Shown piece by piece: positions 58,979-64,000 of a stretch of 64,000 nt of DNA. Numbering within the stretch: position 1 is the first letter of the stretch; every line of letters starts with the position of its first letter. The notes beneath the pieces are model-generated. The model was given only the letters and a program-made list of their open reading frames with translations. It had not been told where the DNA came from and searched no databases. The translations under genes were made by a program, and so were the position numbers. Origin of the DNA: Pedobacter fastidiosus. GTDB lineage: Bacteria > Bacteroidota > Bacteroidia > Sphingobacteriales > Sphingobacteriaceae. Location of the stretch: the NCBI RefSeq assembly GCF_014306625.1, contig NZ_JACRYL010000005.1:35083-99082 (forward strand), written 5' to 3'.

Positions 58979-61372
58979 ATGAAGAAATATTTACTTTTCC
59001 TTTCGGTTTTTGCTGTCGAATACTCCTTTGCGCAACAAATTGCTCCATTAACTGTAGAAAAAATTATGCGAGACCCAAAATGGATGGGAATTGCACCAAC
59101 AAATTACCGTTGGACGGCTGATAGCAAAACGGTTTACTTTAATTGGAATCCAGAAAACAAGCCAAAAGAAGAATTATATAAAATTTCAACTGCTTCTACT
59201 AAGCCTGTTAAAGCTATAGATAAGGAAGATGAGAAATTATTAGCCACAAATTTCAGTTACAATAAAGACAATTCTTTAGGCTTAGTTGAAAAAAGTGGTG
59301 ATATCTACCTGCAAAACTTTAAAACTAATAAAGAAATCCGCATAACCAATACCATGGAAAGAGAAAGCAATCCTGTTTTCTTAACCAATGGTGATATTGT
59401 TTATCAACTGGGCGATAATCTTTATGAAGTAAATCTTAAATCGGCAGAAACCAAACAGCTTACCAATTTTGTAAAGGGAAAGAAGCCAGGCAGAACAGAT
59501 GCAAAACCAGTTACGGATCAAGATAAATGGTTAAGGGCCGAACAAACTGAACTGTTTGATATTATCAAGAAAAGAAATGCCGAAGGACGAGGTGGTGCAA
59601 GAGGTGCTGGAGGCGGAAGAGGTCGTTTCGGCGCTCCAACTGGCGATACCAAATCTCTTAAAGAAATTTATGCAGATGATAAATTTTTAAATGCGGTAAC
59701 GATTAGTCCTGATGGGCATTATATCACTTATAAACTCACTACTCCTGCACTAAACAACCACAGTACAATTGTACCAAATTATGTAACTTCTTCTGGTTAT
59801 ACCGAAGATATTCCTGGTCGTACAAAAGTTGGTGAGAATGAAAATATTTCTGAAGGTTTTATTTACGATACACAGAAAGATTCTATTTATTCTATCCAGT
59901 TTTCTACCATCTCTGGGATAAAAGATTTGCCAGATTTTTACAAAGATTATCCAAAGGAATTAGAAGCACTTAAAAAGAAAAATGAAGATAGACCTATAAA
60001 TTTCTTTGGTCCTGTTTGGAATGAGAACGGAACTACTGGAGTTTTGGTGGCCACATCTATTGACAATAAAGATCGTTGGATTTTAAAACTTGATGCTTCT
60101 ACCGGGAAACTTTCCTTAATCGATCGTCAGCATGATGAAGCTTGGATTGGTGGCCCTGGCATTAGCGGCTTCTTTCAAGGCAGCACAGGCTGGATAGATA
60201 ATAATCGCATTTACTATCAAAGCGAAGCCACAGGATATTCTCATCTTTATATAGCGAACATTGCAACTGGAGATAAAAAGCAATTAACCACTGGCAAATG
60301 GGAAGTACAAACTTTAAAGCTTTCTAAAGATAAAAGCACATTTTATTTTACAGCAAATAAAGAGCATCCGGGTATTACAAACTTCTTTAAAATTGGAGTT
60401 AATGGAGGTGAGCCCGTTCAAATAACCAGCATGAAAGGTTTGAATGAGATAACGCTTTCTCCAGATGAAAAATGGGTTACCATAAATTATTCTTTTATGG
60501 ATAAACCTGCCGAATTGTATTTACAGGCAAACAAACCGGGTGCAAAAGCGGTAAAAATTACACAATCTACATCGGCAGAATTTAATTCTTACAAATGGCG
60601 CCAACCCGACATGGTTACTTTTAAAAACCGTTATGGAACTGATGTTTATGCGAGGGTTTATAAATCTGATAATCCGCATCCAAATCACCCAGCGGTCGTT
60701 TTTGTTCATGGAGCAGGTTACTTGCAAAATGTTCACTTTGGTTGGAGCACTTACTTCCGCGAGTTTATGTTTAATAATTTGTTGGCAGATAATGGTTACA
60801 CGGTTATAGATATCGATTATACAGGAAGTTCTGGCTATGGTAGAGATTTCCGTACAGGAATTTATCGCCACATGGGCGGAAAAGACTTAACCGATCAGGC
60901 CGATGGTGTTAAATTTTTGGTTGAAAAGTATGGCGTTAATCCGAAGCATGTTGGTTTATACGGTGGTTCTTATGGTGGCTTTATTACCTTAATGGCTATG
61001 TTTAACGAATCGGATGTATTTACGAGTGGCGCCGCATTACGCTCTGTTACCGATTGGGCTCATTATAATCATGGTTATACCTCGAATATTTTAAATGAAC
61101 CTTTTAACGATCCAATTGCTTACAAACAAAGTTCGCCTATTTACTTTGCTGATAAGCTTAAAGGGAATTTATTGATGGCGCACGGGATGGTTGATGTTAA
61201 TGTTCATTTTCAGGATATTGTTCGCATAACACAACGCTTTATAGAACTCGGAAAAAATAATTGGGAGCTTGCTGTTTTCCCTGTTGAAGACCACGGATTT
61301 ATTGAGCCGAGCAGTTGGACTGATGAATACAAAAGGATTTTTAAACTGTATGAAAGTACGTTGAAGAAATAG
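58979..61372 (+). CDS. exported dipeptidyl-peptidase IV-type serine peptidase (S9 family)
   Basis: A 797-residue S9 peptidase with a signal peptide (ending YSFAQQ, about 20). The N-terminal beta-propeller (about 25-540) precedes an alpha/beta hydrolase domain. The triad is Ser664 in YGGSYGGF, Asp739 in GMVDVNVHFQD and His772 in EDHGFIEP. Before it comes the strongly conserved FVHGAGYLQNVHFGWS. A Gly/Arg-rich insertion (about 203-218, GRGGARGAGGGRGRFG) interrupts the propeller, which is not typical of the family. It releases dipeptides or small peptides from the N-terminus of substrates in the periplasm or at the cell surface. A strong terminator follows. Confidence 0.94.
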   Translation: MKKYLLFLSVFAVEYSFAQQIAPLTVEKIMRDPKWMGIAPTNYRWTADSKTVYFNWNPENKPKEELYKISTASTKPVKAIDKEDEKLLATNFSYNKDNSLGLVEKSGDIYLQNFKTNKEIRITNTMERESNPVFLTNGDIVYQLGDNLYEVNLKSAETKQLTNFVKGKKPGRTDAKPVTDQDKWLRAEQTELFDIIKKRNAEGRGGARGAGGGRGRFGAPTGDTKSLKEIYADDKFLNAVTISPDGHYITYKLTTPALNNHSTIVPNYVTSSGYTEDIPGRTKVGENENISEGFIYDTQKDSIYSIQFSTISGIKDLPDFYKDYPKELEALKKKNEDRPINFFGPVWNENGTTGVLVATSIDNKDRWILKLDASTGKLSLIDRQHDEAWIGGPGISGFFQGSTGWIDNNRIYYQSEATGYSHLYIANIATGDKKQLTTGKWEVQTLKLSKDKSTFYFTANKEHPGITNFFKIGVNGGEPVQITSMKGLNEITLSPDEKWVTINYSFMDKPAELYLQANKPGAKAVKITQSTSAEFNSYKWRQPDMVTFKNRYGTDVYARVYKSDNPHPNHPAVVFVHGAGYLQNVHFGWSTYFREFMFNNLLADNGYTVIDIDYTGSSGYGRDFRTGIYRHMGGKDLTDQADGVKFLVEKYGVNPKHVGLYGGSYGGFITLMAMFNESDVFTSGAALRSVTDWAHYNHGYTSNILNEPFNDPIAYKQSSPIYFADKLKGNLLMAHGMVDVNVHFQDIVRITQRFIELGKNNWELAVFPVEDHGFIEPSSWTDEYKRIFKLYESTLKK

Positions 61373-61382
61373 GATTTTAGAG

Positions 61383-61415
61383 TCCCTCTTGATGAAAATT
61401 AAGAGGGATTTTTTT
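61383..61415 (+). terminator. intrinsic terminator of the S9 peptidase gene
   Basis: An 8-bp stem TCCCTCTT/AAGAGGGA with a 10-nt loop is followed by seven T, 10 bases past the stop codon. Confidence 0.9.
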
Positions 61416-61699
61416 CGTCGGCTGAAGCACGATGGCAATGAAATAAAACCGAGATGTATAACAAAGCATTGGGGGGTTTTATTTAGTTAAATTCTATCCC
61501 CCTCCAAAAAGGGATAGCGATCGCCATAAAATTCAAAGAACCTTTATAATTTTGGAACATTATTATACTTGTTGCTATTTGCATCCTGTATCCCCCGCTG
61601 GCGGGGGAATTAAAGGGGGTGGTTTTATCCCAAGAAACCTAAACCTAAGTTAAATAAACCTGACAGAAGTGAAAATACTTTTTGCTGTGCAAACAAAAT

Positions 61700-61732
61700 A
61701 GATTGCCGCGTCGTTCCTCCTCGCAATGACGA
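61700..61732. repeat. single palindromic unit, stem type TTGC/GCAA (minus orientation)
   Basis: On the minus strand it reads GTCA-TTGC-GAGGAGGAACGACGCG-GCAA-TCT from about 61731 to 61700. No inverse partner adjoins it. Confidence 0.7.
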
Positions 61733-61934
61733 CAATTGAGTATAATAGGACGCCAAAAAGATTGCAACGAATGGCGGGACTTCAGTATCCAAAAGCATCA
61801 TCCATTTGTTTCCAAATACTTAAAATAGTCAAACTTTATACATATCAAAACAATTATAGTTTTTAACTATATCGTTATCAATAAATACAATTAACTATTA
61901 ATAAAACTGGGTTGATTGAGAAATGATTTCGCCG

Positions 61935-61942
61935 TACCTTTG
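61935..61942 (+). promoter_or_regulatory. -7 box for the peroxiredoxin operon
   Basis: TACCTTTG, perfect TAnnTTTG, 26 bases before the ATG at 61969. This gives a leader of about 20 nt, unlike the leaderless genes. Confidence 0.55.
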
Positions 61943-61968
61943 TGCCACAAAATTAAAGACAAAAAATT

Positions 61969-62601
61969 ATGGCAATAGTAGGTAAAAAATTCCCGAGTGT
62001 TAGTATAGATGCAATGTCAGACATGGGTGATGATTTGAAAATCAACGTATTTGAAGAAGCTGTAAATAAAAACAGTAAAGTTTTATTATTCTGGTATCCA
62101 AAAGATTTTACTTTCGTTTGCCCTACAGAATTACATGCTTTCCAAGCTGCTTTACCAGAGTTTGAACAAAGAAATACAATTGTAATTGGTGCATCTTGTG
62201 ATACTAACGAAGTTCACTTCGCATGGTTAAATACTCCAAAAGATAACGGTGGTATTGAAGGTGTTACTTATCCAATCTTAGCAGATACACACAGACAATT
62301 ATCTGGTATTTTAGATATTTTGGATCAAGAAGTTAATTATGATGAAGAAGGAAATGAATCGTTTTCTGGTTCAAATGTTTCTTTCAGAGCTACATACTTA
62401 ATTGATGAAACTGGTAAAGTTTTCCACGAAAGTGTTAACGATATGCCATTGGGTAGAAATGTTAAAGAATATTTACGTTTAATTGATGCTTATACTCACG
62501 TGCAAAAACATGGCGAAGTTTGTCCTGCAAACTGGGAAGAAGGAAAAGAAGCAATGAACGCAAACAGAACTGGCGTTGCTGAATATTTAGCCGCTAACTA
62601 A
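61969..62601 (+). CDS. 2-Cys peroxiredoxin (AhpC/Prx1 type)
   Basis: A 210-residue thiol peroxidase reducing hydrogen peroxide and organic peroxides. The peroxidatic Cys is C51 in DFTFVCPTELHAFQ and the resolving Cys is C185 in HGEVCPANWEEG, so it is the typical dimeric 2-Cys type. It heads a three-gene operon with a thioredoxin 14 bases downstream, the probable reductant, and a DUF6952-like gene. No ahpF or OxyR gene is adjacent. It could also be named ahpC, but the reductase partner suggests thioredoxin dependence. Confidence 0.95.
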   Translation: MAIVGKKFPSVSIDAMSDMGDDLKINVFEEAVNKNSKVLLFWYPKDFTFVCPTELHAFQAALPEFEQRNTIVIGASCDTNEVHFAWLNTPKDNGGIEGVTYPILADTHRQLSGILDILDQEVNYDEEGNESFSGSNVSFRATYLIDETGKVFHESVNDMPLGRNVKEYLRLIDAYTHVQKHGEVCPANWEEGKEAMNANRTGVAEYLAAN

Positions 62602-62615
62602 TTAAACAAAACATT

Positions 62616-62924
62616 ATGTTTTTAGAATTGACAGAAGATAATCTTCAACAATATTTGGCCGATAACTCTAAGGTTATGGTTCAGTATGCTGCATCTTGGT
62701 GCGGTAACTGCAGAATCATGAAACCGAAGTTTAAAAAATTGGCTTCAGAAAATGAAGACGTAGCTTTCTTAATTGTTGATGCCGAGAAACTTCCAAACTC
62801 ACGCAAATTTGCAAACGTTGATAATTTACCAACCTTCGCAGCTTTTGAAGGCGGTAATTTGGTAGATCAAGTGCAAACCAACAAAGCAGAAGGTTTAATT
62901 GAACTATTTAACAAGATAAAGTAA
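62616..62924 (+). CDS. thioredoxin-family protein
   Basis: A 102-residue thioredoxin fold protein. The active site is C29-G-N-C32 in ASWCGNCRIMKP, differing from WCGPC of classical thioredoxin, and the cis-Pro lies in VDNLPTFAAFEGG. Close to the minimum length, it has no signal peptide and so is cytosolic. Its stop overlaps the start of the next gene (TAATG). The position directly behind the peroxiredoxin strongly suggests it is the dedicated reductant. Confidence 0.92.
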   Translation: MFLELTEDNLQQYLADNSKVMVQYAASWCGNCRIMKPKFKKLASENEDVAFLIVDAEKLPNSRKFANVDNLPTFAAFEGGNLVDQVQTNKAEGLIELFNKIK

Positions 62925-63172
62925 TGAAGATTCCGGTTATAAGACAATTATTTCAAAACACAACTCCAGCACAATTGGAGACAACTTTAGAGGTTTTAGA
63001 GGCTTTCTGCGAATTTAGAGGCGTTAGTGAGCATGAAGTTGATGTTGCAGGCGAAATGATTACCAATATTTGCGGTGCGCTTGAAGTGCATCAAATGGTT
63101 AAAGATGGTGCGGTTGAAAAAGATGCACTAAATGCTTTCGGCCAAAAGGTAATGGGTTCGATTGATCGGTAG
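62924..63172 (+). CDS. DUF6952-like small protein
   Basis: An 82-residue helical protein beginning MKIPVIRQLFQNTTPAQLE and continuing with LEAFCEFRGVSEHEVDVAGE. GEMITNICGALEVHQMVKDGA follows. The pattern matches DUF6952, small Bacteroidota proteins found downstream of peroxiredoxin-thioredoxin pairs. No biochemical function is known; the two Cys residues (in FCEF and ICGA) could be redox-active. It overlaps the thioredoxin stop by one base and ends the operon before a perfect terminator. Confidence 0.75.
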   Translation: MKIPVIRQLFQNTTPAQLETTLEVLEAFCEFRGVSEHEVDVAGEMITNICGALEVHQMVKDGAVEKDALNAFGQKVMGSIDR

Positions 63173-63197
63173 TTTTCTTTAATCAGGCTTTACAATA

Positions 63198-63234
63198 GAA
63201 AACCCTCGTAGATGATGAATCTACGAGGGTTTTC
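63198..63234 (+). terminator. intrinsic terminator of the peroxiredoxin operon
   Basis: A perfect 16-bp stem (GAAAACCCTCGTAGAT and its inverse) with a 5-nt loop, the strongest hairpin terminator of the window. Its T-rich 3' arm (GGGTTTTC) and the following TTT provide the U tract. Confidence 0.92.
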
Positions 63235-63256
63235 TTTGGCATTTTTTTCTTTTCAT

Positions 63257-63336
63257 CGTCTTGCTGGATTTATTTCAGCATCTTTCCTGCTTGCCCATAA
63301 TACCATTAAGACCCTGAAATAAATTCAAGGTGACGA
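63257..63336. repeat. paired palindrome, stem type TGCTG/CAGCA with TTTATTT loop
   Basis: The left unit GTCT-TGCTG-GATTTATTT-CAGCA-TCT begins at 63258. The right unit, read on the minus strand from about 63336, is GTCA-CCTTGAATTTATTTCAGGG-TCT. Both keep the scaffold with different stem letters. Confidence 0.7.
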
Positions 63337-63418
63337 GCGTTCATATTTGGCGTATAAAATGGCCTTTGATGATTAAGACTATAGCAATATTTTAGAAATA
63401 AAATTTTTACTTTTAGGA

Positions 63419-63853
63419 ATGAAGACGCTACTCAAAATAGGAAAATGGTATTGGATAACAATTTTTATGGCTGTTGCCGTTCTAGAAATCACACAAGGAT
63501 TTGAACGTAATAGTCTCATAAGATGGGTATATCACTCACATATTCCACTACTTCTTTTTATAGTGCTTTTAATTTTTCATCGTAACTGGCTATCTTGGCT
63601 TTTTATGGTATTTGTGTGCATGTATGGCCTATTTGATTTATTTGCTTATGCACCCCAAGCGAGCAGTCCAACAAAAATGGATTTTGGTCTTGGAGTTTCT
63701 CTTATTTTTATAGCATCCCCTTTAAGTACGCTTGTTAGGCTTTCTGTGAATCCATTATTTTTTTATTTTTTTACGTTGATTATCTTCTTGACGAGACCGG
63801 TAAGACATAAATATTTTAAATCGAATGCGTCTTTGAAAATTTTAAACACATAA
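63419..63853 (+). CDS. small integral membrane protein of unknown function
   Basis: A 144-residue protein with about four membrane helices (near 9-26, 42-55, 59-78 and 113-128) and a basic C-terminus (RPVRHKYFKSN). A -7-like TACTTTTA ends 3 bases before the ATG, another short-leader case. I do not recognise the family and see no motif of catalysis. It stands alone between repeats, and its base composition is like its neighbours. Confidence 0.65.
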   Translation: MKTLLKIGKWYWITIFMAVAVLEITQGFERNSLIRWVYHSHIPLLLFIVLLIFHRNWLSWLFMVFVCMYGLFDLFAYAPQASSPTKMDFGLGVSLIFIASPLSTLVRLSVNPLFFYFFTLIIFLTRPVRHKYFKSNASLKILNT

Positions 63854-64000
63854 TAAAAAAAGAGGCTGTCTCAAAAAGAAAAATCGCTACGGTTAAACAG
63901 AATAAAATTTTGTTTTACATCTACTTCTTAACCTCTCCCTATGAAAGTTTGTGGTTTTTGGGTTGGCATCGCATCCCTCTCCTTGAAGAGAGGGAAACGA
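63854..64000. other. end of window: spacer with repeat-like text
   Basis: AGAGGCTGTCTCAAAAAG at about 63862 and CCCTCTCCTTGAAGAGAGGG at about 63973-63993 resemble dispersed Bacteroidota spacer motifs. The second is a perfect 7-bp hairpin. No gene is seen; the region continues beyond the window. Confidence 0.5.

Larger units (their letters stand above)
61416..61968. other. 553-bp spacer of repeats with the peroxiredoxin promoter
   Basis: No gene is supported. It contains G/C-block repeats (about 61476-61510, 61589-61620), one unit of the palindromic family (61700-61732), and a segment GGCGGGACTTCAGT near 61773 related to the one at about 11887. The promoter box for the peroxiredoxin operon is TACCTTTG at 61935-61942. 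Confidence 0.6.

Noticed and set aside
61416..61968. Insertion sequence remnant in the long spacer before the peroxiredoxin operon
   Set aside because: No transposase fragment or terminal inverted repeats; the text matches several small dispersed repeats instead.

Overview
The window looks like chromosomal DNA of a Bacteroidota bacterium, most likely of the Sphingobacteriaceae (Pedobacter-like). The sequence evidence is an AT-rich genome, a SusC/SusD pair behind an ECF sigma factor and a FecR anti-sigma factor, the fused lpxC/fabZ gene typical of the phylum, a PorX-type regulator of type IX secretion, and promoters with the Bacteroidota -7 box TAnnTTTG. The genus is inference. No rRNA, tRNA, CRISPR array, prophage, integrase or intact insertion sequence was seen.

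Layout. 1-5514 (minus) is a phosphorelay operon: REC-histidine kinase, a large CHASE3/GAF hybrid kinase with three receivers, a lone receiver, and a CheR methyltransferase cut by the window edge. 5619-11549 holds a zinc peptidase, gltX, a sensor kinase overlapping a DinB protein and a hotdog thioesterase, a DUF6249-like protein and an SMR exporter. 12025-13085 is an ECF sigma/anti-sigma pair whose 3' end is partly duplicated 261 bp downstream. 13378-20101 (minus) carries a serine hydrolase, a cold-shock protein and four exported proteins, among them an NAGPA-type glycosidase, a large zinc metalloprotease and an aspartyl protease with a PDZ domain. 20152-23324 is dacB, an esterase and an AONS-like PLP enzyme. 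23420-31836 is sigma, FecR, SusC, SusD, a YdcF-like protein and a histidine phosphatase.

31831-36068 (minus) holds a VanX-like dipeptidase, ald, tsaE and porX. 36179-43170 is the conserved envelope block: HD hydrolase, lpxD, lpxC/fabZ, lpxA, GNAT, ABC ATPase, a probable small RNA or micro-peptide gene, and efp. 43677-49108 has fthC, a 52-residue small protein, hutG and hutI, xth, a toxin-antitoxin remnant and a cyclophilin. 49203-52151 is a compact metal (probably copper) operon ending in a regulator that joins a CxxC metal-binding domain to an AraC DNA-binding domain. The rest holds YceI, a DOPA-dioxygenase family protein, an HMA-MauE membrane protein, a bacillithiol-transferase-like DinB protein, an aldehyde dehydrogenase, an FAD-type oxidoreductase, a DPP-IV-type peptidase, a peroxiredoxin-thioredoxin-DUF6952 operon and a small membrane protein.

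The strongest structure not explained by genes is in the spacers. (i) Palindromic repeats at several loci share the scaffold GTCA-stem-GA...-stem'-TCT, and the stem sequences differ between loci but stay complementary, which is covariation. (ii) A second palindromic family is built on GCCACGGAAACACAG. (iii) Several plus-strand genes have a -7 box ending only 4-6 nt before the start codon, which predicts leaderless mRNAs. (iv) A perfect promoter and a strong terminator bracket about 170 nt upstream of efp. I did not find an obvious new defence or mobile system. The HMA-AraC metal operon and the covarying repeats are the best candidates for undescribed biology.
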